A stretch of DNA of 64,000 nt. It comes from Chitinophagaceae bacterium (GTDB lineage Bacteria > Bacteroidota > Bacteroidia > Chitinophagales > Chitinophagaceae). The stretch spans positions 62,001 to 126,000 of the forward strand of contig JANPZZ010000013.1 of assembly GCA_024707305.1 (NCBI GenBank), in the 5' to 3' direction. A program made the position numbers and the translations under genes. Of the stretch, positions 13,088 to 22,258 are shown piece by piece (positions within the stretch are counted from its first letter, which is position 1; each line of letters starts with the position of its first letter). Below the pieces are notes generated by a model. The model saw only the letters and a list, made by a program, of their open reading frames with translations, had not been told where the DNA came from and did not search any database.

Positions 13088-13426
13088 TGACCGTCGCCAA
13101 ACTATTCAACCGCGGCACACTATGCTGCCTCATGTTGCTCTTTTCCCTCCTTTGGAATGGCACAGTCTCCGCGCACATCTGTATCCGGTTCAAAATTTGC
13201 CAAACCATTCAAGATTCTGACAAACGGCAGGCAGATTACCATCCAAAGCAATAAGAATATCGAATCGGTAATGGTATGGACCTCAGGCGGACATCGTGTA
13301 GTGGAGGATAAAGCCATCAACAGAACCGACTATCGTTTCGAACTAACTATTGATTCGCGTATTTATTTCATCATGGTCAGAACCGTTGACGGAAAATCTT
13401 TCTCCGAAAAAATCGGTATCAGGTAA
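13088..13426 (+). CDS. Small secreted protein made of a signal peptide plus a T9SS-sorting-domain-like module; internal frameshift near 13145-13160
   Basis: MTVAKLFNRGTLCCLMLLFSLLW... in one frame, then ...KPFKILTNGRQITIQSNKNIESVMVWTSGGHRVVEDKAINRTDYRFELTIDSRIYFIMVRTVDGKSFSEKIGIR in the next. Confidence 0.5.
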
Positions 13427-13437
13427 CTACGCTTCGT

Positions 13438-13890
13438 TTACTCTTTCGCTTTTGAATCAATCACGATCGTAACGGGTCCGTCGTTCAACAATTCCACTTT
13501 CATATCGGCACCAAAAACGCCTGTTTCAATTTTATGCCCCAGTTCCTGTTCCAGTTGCGTAATCATTTTTTCATAAAGTGGAATGGCAATCGGTGGTTTG
13601 CTGGCCCGTATATAACTGGGCCGGTTCCCCTTTTTGGTAGATGCATGTAATGTAAACTGCGAAACCAGCAGGATGTTTCCGCCAACATCTTTTACTGAGA
13701 GATTCATTACGCCATGTTCATCATCAAAAATGCGCATCTGGCAGATTTTCGAAGCCAGCCATTGCACGTCCTCGTCGGTATCAGCATCTTCAATACCCAG
13801 CAAAACCAGCAAACCTTTTTCGATTCGTGAATGTAATTGCTGGTTAATTGTAACGCTGGCAAAGGATACACGCTGGATAACAGAACGCAT
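13438..13890 (-). CDS. dtd: D-aminoacyl-tRNA deacylase
   Basis: MRSVIQRVSFASVTI...LLVSQFTLHASTKKGNRPSY...GVFGADMKVELLNDGPVTIVIDS. Confidence 0.95.
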   Translation of the reverse strand: MRSVIQRVSFASVTINQQLHSRIEKGLLVLLGIEDADTDEDVQWLASKICQMRIFDDEHGVMNLSVKDVGGNILLVSQFTLHASTKKGNRPSYIRASKPPIAIPLYEKMITQLEQELGHKIETGVFGADMKVELLNDGPVTIVIDSKAKE

Positions 13891-14084
13891 CTTGATGATT
13901 TTTTTAAATGTGATTTATCAAAATTATCCTAATGTTTTTTAAACATCCGTTTTATCCTGAAATAATAAGTAACTTTCGCTGTTCATTTTTTTCATTATAA
14001 AAACAATAAAACATCATCTTTTCTTCTGAAATATCATTTTCTACCTCACGCAGCGGAGGCAAGGGCGGACAAAATGTAAACAAA

Positions 14085-14411
14085 GTGGAAACTGCCGTAA
14101 CCGGCTATTTCAATGTCCGCAATTCCGCGCTGTTGAGTGATGCACAAAAAGAATTAATTCTTTCACGTTTGTCGAACAGAATTAACAGCGAATCCGTGTT
14201 GGTTGTAAGATCGCAGGAGCATCGGAGCCAATTGGGCAACAAAGAAGAAGTCGTAAAAAAGATCAACCATCTATTAAAGAATGCGCTTCATACCAAGAAA
14301 GCGCGCATCGCTACTAAAAAATCAAAAGCATCTATAGAAAAGCGTTTGGAACAAAAGAAAAGAAAATCGCAGACGAAGGAAGGGAGAAGGAGAATAGATG
14401 GGGGATGGTAG
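14085..14411 (+). CDS. arfB: ArfB-like peptidyl-tRNA hydrolase (class I RF GGQ domain); true start upstream, about 14015-14030
   Basis: In-frame upstream codons read ...SSEISFSTSRSGGKGGQNVNKVETAVTGYFNVRNSALLSDAQKELI, with GGQ motif and basic C-terminus. No ATG in that frame upstream of the GGQ. Confidence 0.8.
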   Translation: METAVTGYFNVRNSALLSDAQKELILSRLSNRINSESVLVVRSQEHRSQLGNKEEVVKKINHLLKNALHTKKARIATKKSKASIEKRLEQKKRKSQTKEGRRRIDGGW

Positions 14412-14482
14412 AGGGGGGATGGAGGATGGGGGATGAGGGATGGAGGATGGAGGATGGGGGATGGTGGATGATGGATGGGGGA
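14394..14482 (+). repeat. GGATGGN heptad array
   Basis: gatgggggatggtagaggggggatggaggatggggg... period about 7. Confidence 0.9.
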
Positions 14483-14486
14483 TGAC

Positions 14487-14566
14487 GTATTTCCACATTT
14501 CCACATTTCCACATTTCCACATTTCCTCATTTTCACATTTTCACATTTTCTCATTTCCACATTTCT
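14487..14566 (+). repeat. ACATTTCC (8-9 bp) array
   Basis: ccacatttccacatttccacatttccacatttcctcattttcac... Confidence 0.92.
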
Positions 14567-14567
14567 T

Positions 14568-14610
14568 TTCACGTTTGCCGTTTGCCGTTTGCCGCCTCAC
14601 GCTTCACGAA
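14568..14610 (+). repeat. GTTTGCC heptad array ending in TCACG
   Basis: cacgtttgccgtttgccgtttgccgcctcacgcttcacg. Confidence 0.88.
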
Positions 14611-14613
14611 AAA

Positions 14614-15654
14614 ATGAAAAAGAGCTTCACCATATTACTCATTCTCGCTGTCCTGATACCACTCTCCTGGTTCATCGGATCATGTACCCGTTTTGACCGT
14701 ACAGAGCCGTTGGATTATGTGACGCTGGATATTCCGGATGGATTTCCTGCGCCGGTGCAGGATTTTGCGGGCAATCGTTTTAGCCGCGAGGGGATTGAAC
14801 TGGGGCGAAGACTTTTTTATGATGGTATTTTATCAAAAGATGGAAACTATCCCTGTTCATCCTGCCACCAGCAAATTGCGGGCTTCGGCACTTTTGAACA
14901 TGACCGGAGTCACGGTTATAACAACTCACACACACTGCGCAATGCACCCGTTTTATTTAATCTTGCCTGGCAGGATAAATTTCACTGGGATGGCGCTTTC
15001 AGTTCTCTGCGCGAAGAAGCCGCACAACCCATAACGGGTCAGATAGAAATGGCCGAAACTTTTGAAAACGTCATTCGAAAATTGAAAAACGATGGCGCCT
15101 ATCGCATCATGTTCAGGAGGGTTTTTCAAACGGCCGATATTCGCGCTGAGCACATTCAGAAAGCGCTGGAGCAGTTTACCGGCAGCCTGATCTCTGCAAA
15201 CAGTAAATACGATAAATTTAAAAGAGGCGAGATCAATTTTACTTCAGATGAGCAGGCCGGTTATGTCCTCTTCCAACAGCATTGCGCCAGTTGTCATCCC
15301 GAACCGCTGTTCACAGATTACAGTTACCGCAATATCGGTTTACCGGTAGATAATTTTCTAAACGACTACGGGAAAATGATGGTGACAGGATTGTCGTCCG
15401 ATTCCCTGAAATTTAAAGTACCCACGTTGCGCAATGTGGATATATCATCGAACTATATGCATGATGGGCGATTTAATACAATTCAACAGGTGTTGAATCA
15501 TTACCGAAGTGGAATCCAGCAATCGCCAACACTGGAACCGGCATTAATCGGCGGGATATCGTTAACAACAACAGAGGCCGGACAGATGATACGCTTTCTC
15601 CGTACGCTAACGGATTCCAGCTTCCTCATCAATCCGGCCCTGTCTCGCCCCTGA
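14614..15654 (+). CDS. Di-heme cytochrome-c peroxidase family protein (lipoprotein)
   Basis: Two CxxCH motifs (CSSCH, CASCH), lipobox ...FIGSC, RNAPVLFNLAWQDKFHWDG, VPTLRNVDISSNYMHDGRF. Start set at MKKSFTILL. Confidence 0.92.
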   Translation: MKKSFTILLILAVLIPLSWFIGSCTRFDRTEPLDYVTLDIPDGFPAPVQDFAGNRFSREGIELGRRLFYDGILSKDGNYPCSSCHQQIAGFGTFEHDRSHGYNNSHTLRNAPVLFNLAWQDKFHWDGAFSSLREEAAQPITGQIEMAETFENVIRKLKNDGAYRIMFRRVFQTADIRAEHIQKALEQFTGSLISANSKYDKFKRGEINFTSDEQAGYVLFQQHCASCHPEPLFTDYSYRNIGLPVDNFLNDYGKMMVTGLSSDSLKFKVPTLRNVDISSNYMHDGRFNTIQQVLNHYRSGIQQSPTLEPALIGGISLTTTEAGQMIRFLRTLTDSSFLINPALSRP

Positions 15655-16299
15655 CTAATCTTCTGCAGGAACTTTCCGGCGGCCTTTCAATCCATCGAGT
15701 GTGGCACGCTGGCTTTCTATTTCTTTTTGTTGCTTTTCCAGGTCTTCCGCATTCTTCTTCAGTTTCTTTTCAAGATCAGCTTTCTCATCCTGAAGGTCTT
15801 TGAATTTTTTCTCTGCTTTTACCACCGTTTCATCCTGGGCTTTTATCTGCAATTCAAGACTGGCTTCTTCAATATCAGGAATTAGGTTGGTGAGGAAGAG
15901 TTTTGCACGACCAATGGTTTGCGCATCCAGATTGGGGATCATATCCTCCCCTTTCCTGCTAATAATTACATTCAGCGTTGTCTCATCTTTCTCACGGCGG
16001 CTTTTGCGATCCACTTTTACGATGTAATCATAACGTTCATCGCTGACATCTGTCAACAAAGCATCACCAAATACAATGAACCCTTTGTCTTTGTTAAACA
16101 AACCCTTTTCCACCTTCGCTCTGTGGCCCAGGCTCTCCATTTTTAATAACACCGCATTTTCTACAGCTTCCTGCGAAAATGAATAGTCCATACTGATGGT
16201 CTTTTGTTTCTTTTTATCATAGGTAATGGAACTTTCATATGCCTGAGAAAAGGCAGCGGTTGCCAGCAGCAGCGTGGCGGAGAGTAACAGGAATCGCAT
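15655..16299 (-). CDS. Secreted hypothetical protein with C-terminal coiled coil
   Basis: Signal peptide MRFLLLSATLLLATAAFSQA; heptad-rich KAEKKFKDLQDEKADLEKKLKKNAEDLEKQQKEIESQ. Confidence 0.7.
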   Translation of the reverse strand: MRFLLLSATLLLATAAFSQAYESSITYDKKKQKTISMDYSFSQEAVENAVLLKMESLGHRAKVEKGLFNKDKGFIVFGDALLTDVSDERYDYIVKVDRKSRREKDETTLNVIISRKGEDMIPNLDAQTIGRAKLFLTNLIPDIEEASLELQIKAQDETVVKAEKKFKDLQDEKADLEKKLKKNAEDLEKQQKEIESQRATLDGLKGRRKVPAED

Positions 16300-16316
16300 G
16301 GCTTAAAAAATTTTGA

Positions 16317-16324
16317 CAAAGATA
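16317..16324 (-). promoter_or_regulatory. Bacteroidota-type -7 element TATCTTTG upstream of the 16299 gene
   Basis: Matches TAnnTTTG about 20 nt upstream of the start; no clear -33 element. Confidence 0.45.
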
Positions 16325-16350
16325 GTATTTCGGTTTGCATTGAAATTTTT

Positions 16351-17970
16351 ATGCAAGCAAAGAACATCAAGACAATGGTCTGTTCTACTGCCTGTGGCCA
16401 AGATTTTAACATTCCCCTTGCATCAGGCAGGATTCCTCGTCGATTTTCTGTTACATTTGTCGAAATCAATATTCTTTTGAGCGGCATTAAACAACTGGCG
16501 GGACAAACGATGTGGTACGGGGTAAGCTCCATTGCGGCGCGTTTCCTCAACTACCTCCTCACGCCCTATATTACCACCGTTCTGTTTACTGCCGAATACG
16601 GGGAAATGAGCCTGGTTTATTCGTTCATTCCTTTTCTCAATATCATCTTTACCTACGGACTTGAAACGGCATTCTTCCGTTATATACAGAAGAGCGATAC
16701 ACGCGAAGATGTATATAGCACCATTACCATTTCGCTGATTGCAAGTACCATTTCCTTCACGGCACTTTTGTTGATTTTCCGGGGGCCGCTGGCGGATCTT
16801 ATTTCTTTAAAAAACCATACTGAATACATTACCTGGGCCGCCTTCATCATTGCATTTGATGCGCTCAGCACAATCGGCTTTGCGCGGTTGCGACAGGATG
16901 GCCGACCGATTAAATTTGCGGCCATTCGTATCGCAGGAATCCTGATTAATATCGGTCTCGTCATTTTTTTCCTGTCTGTGTGTCCCGCTATCGCGAAAAA
17001 AAATCCGAACAGTTTTATTGGTGTTTTTTATAAAAAAGAAAACCTGATCACCTATATATTGCTGGCCAACCTGGCACAGGCTGTCATCAGTTTTCTGTTG
17101 CTATATCGAGAGTTCTTCAATTTCAAATGGAAGTTCAATTTCGCATTGTGGAAAGAAATCATGCCCTATTCGCTGCCGCTGGTAATTGCAGGATTGGGAG
17201 GTATGATCAATGAAACGATGGACCGCATTATGCTGGGTTGGTGGAGTACGGCCGCTGATCCACTGTCGGAAATCGGTGTGTATTCAGCATGTTACAAACT
17301 CGCAATCCTGATATCACTTTTTGTGCAAGCCTTCAGGCTGGGTGCAGAACCTTTTTTCTTCAAACAGGCTTCGGGTGAAAACGCGCAGCGAACCTATGCC
17401 CGTGTGATGAAGTTTTTTGTGATCGCAGTGAGTGGGATGTTTCTCGTCGTGATGCTGTATCTCGATATCTGGAAACATTTCCTGCGTAAACCTGAGTACT
17501 GGGAAGGACTTTCTGTTGTGCCAATTCTTTTATTCGCCAATATTTTCCTGGGCATTTATTATAACCTGAGCATCTGGTATAAATTATCGAATAAAACCGG
17601 AAAAGGAGCCACGATCACATTGATTGGTGCGGCAATTACCATTCTTGTTAATTACCTTTTTATTCCATCGTATGGTTATATGGCCTGCGCCTGGGCAACG
17701 TTTTTCTGTTATGGCACCATGATGGTACTTTCATTTACCTGGGGACAAAAAGTTTATCCGATCCCTTATGCCTGGAAAAAGTTGTTGGCCTACCTGATAA
17801 TCGTGTTACTTATTTTCTGGGTGTACAGGCTGATCAGTTTAATTGGTATGGGCGATGTTGTCAATTTCGCCATCGCCACCCTGCTGCTGGGCGCTTATGC
17901 CTGGTTTATCCTGCGAGTAGAAAGAAAAGAATTTCAACGCTTCCCCATCATCGGAAAGTTTATTAAATAA
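16351..17970 (+). CDS. Oligosaccharide flippase / polysaccharide biosynthesis protein (MATE/Wzx-like)
   Basis: About 12-14 hydrophobic segments, GIKQLAGQTMWYGVSSIAARFLNYLLTPYITTVL start. The N-terminal 30-50 aa may be an over-extension. Confidence 0.85.
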   Translation: MQAKNIKTMVCSTACGQDFNIPLASGRIPRRFSVTFVEINILLSGIKQLAGQTMWYGVSSIAARFLNYLLTPYITTVLFTAEYGEMSLVYSFIPFLNIIFTYGLETAFFRYIQKSDTREDVYSTITISLIASTISFTALLLIFRGPLADLISLKNHTEYITWAAFIIAFDALSTIGFARLRQDGRPIKFAAIRIAGILINIGLVIFFLSVCPAIAKKNPNSFIGVFYKKENLITYILLANLAQAVISFLLLYREFFNFKWKFNFALWKEIMPYSLPLVIAGLGGMINETMDRIMLGWWSTAADPLSEIGVYSACYKLAILISLFVQAFRLGAEPFFFKQASGENAQRTYARVMKFFVIAVSGMFLVVMLYLDIWKHFLRKPEYWEGLSVVPILLFANIFLGIYYNLSIWYKLSNKTGKGATITLIGAAITILVNYLFIPSYGYMACAWATFFCYGTMMVLSFTWGQKVYPIPYAWKKLLAYLIIVLLIFWVYRLISLIGMGDVVNFAIATLLLGAYAWFILRVERKEFQRFPIIGKFIK

Positions 17971-17978
17971 CAAAACAT

Positions 17979-18052
17979 CCCCCATCACCCATCCACCCTC
18001 ACACCTCCCCTCGATCATCGATCATCGGACATCGATCATCGTTCTTTGGTCA
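17979..18052 (-). repeat. Degenerate CCATCNC plus CGATCATCG heptads between convergent genes
   Basis: ccatcacccatccaccctcac...tcgatcatcgatcatcggacatcgatcatcg. Confidence 0.75.
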
Positions 18053-18691
18053 TCGCTTCACAAAAGGATTACTCCTCGCCTCCACATCAATCGTGGTTGG
18101 CAAACCATGCCCCGGATAAACCTTCGTAGCGGCGGGCAATGCGTACATTTTTTCGCGGATACTTTTTTCCAGTGTATCGTAATCGCCGCCGGGCAGGTCG
18201 GTGCGTCCAATGCTGCCGCGGAAGAGCACGTCGCCGCCAATAACAAAACCCTGATTTTCGTGGTAAAATGCCAGGCTGCCCGGCGAATGTCCCGGAACAT
18301 GTAAAACCTGGAATTTTTCTCCCGCCCATTCCAGCCCGGTTTCTTCGTCGAGGTATTTTACCGCACCCTGATAATTGTCAAATGGGAGCTGCCAGCGTTT
18401 TGCGGCTTCCCCGGCGCGGTCCAGTACGGGCTGCTCCAGTTGATGAATATGCGGCACCAGCCCCCAGGTCTCAAATACGAACTTATTGCCAAAAACATGA
18501 TCAAAATGGCAATGTGTATTCAGCAAAAGATTAGGCCGCAGCCCCTGTTTTTCGATAAAATCAGCCAGTTCCTGCTTTTCTTCCGGAAAATAACATCCCG
18601 GATCGATAATGCAGCAGTCTCCCGACTCGTTATAAAGCAAACAGGTATTTTCCTGAACGGGGTTAAAAGTGAATACCTTAACAGTTATCAT
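18050..18691 (-). CDS. MBL-fold metallo-hydrolase (glyoxalase II-like)
   Basis: NTHCHFDHVFGNK, VPGHSPGSLAFY, GGDVLFRGSIGRTDLPGGD, YPGHGLPTTI. Confidence 0.93.
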   Translation of the reverse strand: MITVKVFTFNPVQENTCLLYNESGDCCIIDPGCYFPEEKQELADFIEKQGLRPNLLLNTHCHFDHVFGNKFVFETWGLVPHIHQLEQPVLDRAGEAAKRWQLPFDNYQGAVKYLDEETGLEWAGEKFQVLHVPGHSPGSLAFYHENQGFVIGGDVLFRGSIGRTDLPGGDYDTLEKSIREKMYALPAATKVYPGHGLPTTIDVEARSNPFVKR

Positions 18692-18856
18692 AAAGCCTTT
18701 TTCGTATTTTTAATTGTAATCCTTATTCCGGTAAATTTGTAATTCGGACATCTTCCAGAAGAGCAACGAAGATAGTCCATATCCCAACCACTGACTGCAG
18801 CAACCTGGATTCGAAAAACGATTAAACCTACAAGAAACCGTAACGCAATACTTTTT

Positions 18857-21800
18857 ATGACGAAACTGAAATTAGGCCTGCTCACTTGTTGCCTGCTTGC
18901 TTTATCAGTGGCTGCCAACGCACAAGTAAGTACAGTGGAATTTGGTAAGAACAGGGTTCAATACCAGAAATTCAAATGGCGTTACTACCAGACTGAGAAC
19001 TTCAACTCCTACTTCAGCGAGGATGGGTTGGGACTTGGCCGCTATGTAGCGCAGGTAGCCGAACTCGAGTTGCCGAGTATGGAAGAGTTTATGGAGTATG
19101 GACTGCAGCGCCGGGTAAATATTGTGATTTATAACAACTTCGATGAAATGGTGCAATCCAACATCGGAGCGGGTATTGACTGGCAGAATACCGGTGGTGT
19201 AACCAAGTTGGTGAATAATAAAATGCTGGTTTATTTTGATGGCAATCATGAAAACCTGCGTATGCAAATCCGCCAGGGACTTGCACAGGTTTTGCTCGAT
19301 AATATCCTCTTTGGTGATGATCTGGGCGAATTTGCGACAAACCAGGCTTTACTGGACCTTCCAAAATGGCTTACTGATGGCTACATTATGTATGCCGCGC
19401 AAAACTGGAGCCCTAAACTGGATGATGACCTGCGTGGTGTGATGCTTGCAGGTAACTACAATAAGTTTTACCAGTTCGCCTTTGAAAAACCGAATCTCGC
19501 CGGACATGCGTTCTGGAAATATATTGCAGACAAATACGGGAAAAACAAAGTCACTTACTTCTTCTACCTCGCCCGTATCTATCGCAACCTGAATAATGCT
19601 TCGCAAAAAATTGCAAAGAAAAAATTCAAAGACATTCTGAAAGATTTTATGCTGGAAGTTCCCCAGCAGTATTATAAAGACATCCGTGGCCGTCGCAACG
19701 CGCCGAAAGGCCAGTTGGGTGTAAGTGAAGTGGTTGGTAAAAAAGATTTTTTCCGTTTCAATGCCAATCCAAACCCACGCAGCTTTACCTATGTGGTAGT
19801 AGAATTTAAGCAGGGTATTTATTCCGTCGTGCTCAATGAAAACTTTGTAAACCGCAAAGTATTGTTGAAATACGGCGCGCGCTCACGCGAAGATGAAATC
19901 AACCCCAACTACCCCATCATTGCATGGGATGGCAAAGGAACACGAATTGCCGTATTATATTCTGAAAAAGGGAAACTGAAACTGTTTGTGTATGATGCCG
20001 CCAACCGGTTAAAGATCATCAAACAGGAACTGGATATGTTTGACCAGGTAACGGATATGAAATATATGCTCGACAACAATACCCTGTTGATGAGCGCCGT
20101 AAGAAGTGGTCAAACCGACATCTTTGTTTATAAAATAGCAACACAAAGTTTTGATCAGATCACAAACGATGTGTACGACGACCTGGATCCTGCATTTGTT
20201 GCTTTTCCCAACAAGACCGGTATCATCTTCAGCAGTAACCGTCCTTCTGCGATGGCTGCATCCTCTGAAGATTCCATTCCCGGAAGAAAGTACAATATCT
20301 TCCTGGTCGACAACTGGAACACATCCGACTACAAACAAATTTCGCAACTTACTTCAATGCGATACGGGAATGCACGCTACCCGTCGCAGTACAATAGTCA
20401 CCACTTCACATTTGTGAGTGATGAAAATGGCGTGAATAACCGCTACGCCGGTTTCTTCAGAACGGAACGCGCGGGATTGGATACACTGGTTTTTATTGGT
20501 GACGAAGTTTTACGCAACCCTCCGCCTTCTGAAGTTGACAGCATTCTCGCGGAATGGGATAAGACTGATATTGATTCAGTTGGTTTTGTTTCTATCACAA
20601 ACGATTCGGCATATGTGTTTGCGCTAACAAATTACCAAAGCAGCATGCTCGAAACACGTACTGCAGGTGATGCGCAACAGGTGAGCGAAGTGATCAAAAT
20701 GGGGGATGTAAAAAATCTTTACAGGCTGCGTGTGGATGAAAATGCATTGCGTCGCCGTAATGTAAATGCTCGTCCAACCGAATACATGAAACAGGTGATG
20801 GACAATGACCGGCAGAAACGAATGCAAAATGCCGGCTTGCAGCCACCCGATGCGCAAGCTGATTCTGCAAAGCGAAAACCTGATTTCTTCCAGAGCGAAT
20901 TTGATGATGAACCTGAAACCGAAGGAAACGTAGGAAGAGTGGTGGAAGGTGTGCAGGCGCCGCGATCAACAGCGTTGGCAAAAGCTAAATTGTACGAATA
21001 CCGTCCGGCGAAATTTGCATCTGACTATGCAGTTACAGGTTTCAACAACTCGGTTCTGGCGATCAACCGCTTCCAGGCTTATGCCGGTGGAGCGGGTCCT
21101 GTGTATATGTCGAATGGCAATGACTTTAACGGATTGATTCGTGTGGGAACGTCCGACCTGATGGAAGACCTGAAGTTTACTGGTGGTATACGCATCGCAC
21201 CAAACCTGCGCGACAACGATGTGTTGTTTGAGTTTTATAATATGCGCCGTCGCTTCGATATAGGCTTTACCTATTTCAGAAGTTCGAGCAGCTTTAGCTA
21301 TGCTGGCGGTTATCCTGGCAAACAATTCTCTAATTACTACCTGGGACGTGTTCGCTATCCATTTGATCGCACACGCAGCCTGCGTGCAACATTTGGTCCG
21401 CGCTTCGATCGCCTTGTGCCATTGCAGGTGGACCAGCCATCGGGCTCACTCAGCGACGTAAAACTGAATTACGGTCAGTTAAGTCTTGAATATGTTCACG
21501 ACAATACACTGAACCCTGCTACGAATATCTGGCGCGGCCTGCGCTATAAAGCGTATGCGGATATGTTTACCCGACTGAATGATCCCAATGTACCGGGCGA
21601 AGGACGACTGATGTTCAATTTAGGATTCGATGCACGTAATTATTTACAGATTCATCGTAACCTGATTTGGGCAGTGCGTGCCGCCGGTGATTTCTCCTTT
21701 GGCGATCAGCAGGTAATTTATTATCTCGGTGGTGTAGACAACTGGTTCTCACCAAAATTCAATGATGGCAATCGACCCACACAGAATTACACCTATCAAT

Positions 21801-22219
21801 CACTTGCCGTTAACATGCGAGGTTTCCGTCAGAATATCGCCCATGGCAACAATGCAATTGTGTTGAATAGTGAAGTCCGTTTGCCAGTGTTTAGCACGTT
21901 GTTCAACAAACCGATCAACAACGCGTTCCTGCGCAACTTCCAGTTGGTACAGTTCTTCGATCTTGGAACTGCATGGGAAGGATCGCTGAAGAATATTGCG
22001 CGTCCACAAAACGTGTATAAAGAAGAAGACCTCCCTGGTAATCCTCAACCGATTGTGCGTTTCCGCGCTGGAGGTATAGGGCCTTTTGCAGGTGGTTATG
22101 GATTTGGTGCACGCAGCACGCTGCTTGGTTACTTCATCCGTGTAGATGCCGCCTGGGAAATGAATGGATTCTTCCGTAATAAACCGATGTGGTATTTCGC
22201 GATGGGGTTGGATTTTTGA
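18857..22219 (+). CDS. Large OM-associated protein: degenerate peptidase-MA-like N-terminus, TolB-like propeller, BamA/surface-antigen-like C-terminal barrel
   Basis: Signal peptide; LPKWLTDGYIMYAAQNW; DPAFVAFPNKTGIIFSSNRPS propeller motif; C-terminal FRAGGIGPFAGGYGFGARSTLLGYFIRVDAAWEMNGFFRNKPMWYFAMGLDF. Confidence 0.75.
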   Translation: MTKLKLGLLTCCLLALSVAANAQVSTVEFGKNRVQYQKFKWRYYQTENFNSYFSEDGLGLGRYVAQVAELELPSMEEFMEYGLQRRVNIVIYNNFDEMVQSNIGAGIDWQNTGGVTKLVNNKMLVYFDGNHENLRMQIRQGLAQVLLDNILFGDDLGEFATNQALLDLPKWLTDGYIMYAAQNWSPKLDDDLRGVMLAGNYNKFYQFAFEKPNLAGHAFWKYIADKYGKNKVTYFFYLARIYRNLNNASQKIAKKKFKDILKDFMLEVPQQYYKDIRGRRNAPKGQLGVSEVVGKKDFFRFNANPNPRSFTYVVVEFKQGIYSVVLNENFVNRKVLLKYGARSREDEINPNYPIIAWDGKGTRIAVLYSEKGKLKLFVYDAANRLKIIKQELDMFDQVTDMKYMLDNNTLLMSAVRSGQTDIFVYKIATQSFDQITNDVYDDLDPAFVAFPNKTGIIFSSNRPSAMAASSEDSIPGRKYNIFLVDNWNTSDYKQISQLTSMRYGNARYPSQYNSHHFTFVSDENGVNNRYAGFFRTERAGLDTLVFIGDEVLRNPPPSEVDSILAEWDKTDIDSVGFVSITNDSAYVFALTNYQSSMLETRTAGDAQQVSEVIKMGDVKNLYRLRVDENALRRRNVNARPTEYMKQVMDNDRQKRMQNAGLQPPDAQADSAKRKPDFFQSEFDDEPETEGNVGRVVEGVQAPRSTALAKAKLYEYRPAKFASDYAVTGFNNSVLAINRFQAYAGGAGPVYMSNGNDFNGLIRVGTSDLMEDLKFTGGIRIAPNLRDNDVLFEFYNMRRRFDIGFTYFRSSSSFSYAGGYPGKQFSNYYLGRVRYPFDRTRSLRATFGPRFDRLVPLQVDQPSGSLSDVKLNYGQLSLEYVHDNTLNPATNIWRGLRYKAYADMFTRLNDPNVPGEGRLMFNLGFDARNYLQIHRNLIWAVRAAGDFSFGDQQVIYYLGGVDNWFSPKFNDGNRPTQNYTYQSLAVNMRGFRQNIAHGNNAIVLNSEVRLPVFSTLFNKPINNAFLRNFQLVQFFDLGTAWEGSLKNIARPQNVYKEEDLPGNPQPIVRFRAGGIGPFAGGYGFGARSTLLGYFIRVDAAWEMNGFFRNKPMWYFAMGLDF

Positions 22220-22258
22220 TCGAAGATCGAAGATCGATGTCCGATGATCGATCATCGA
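22217..22258. repeat. GATGNYC-type heptads between convergent genes
   Basis: gatcgaagatcgaagatcgatgtccgatgatcgatcatcg. Confidence 0.8.

Noticed and set aside
14288-14572. ORFs rich in HPPS/IHHPPS and FPHFHIS (14288-14572, 14322-14522, 14332-14520, 14475-14696)
   Set aside because: Translations of the GGATGG and ACATTTCC tandem repeats; not genes.
14440-14613. 58-aa N-terminal extension of the cytochrome-c peroxidase ORF
   Set aside because: It is repeat translation; the lipoprotein signal starts at MKKSFTILL (14614).
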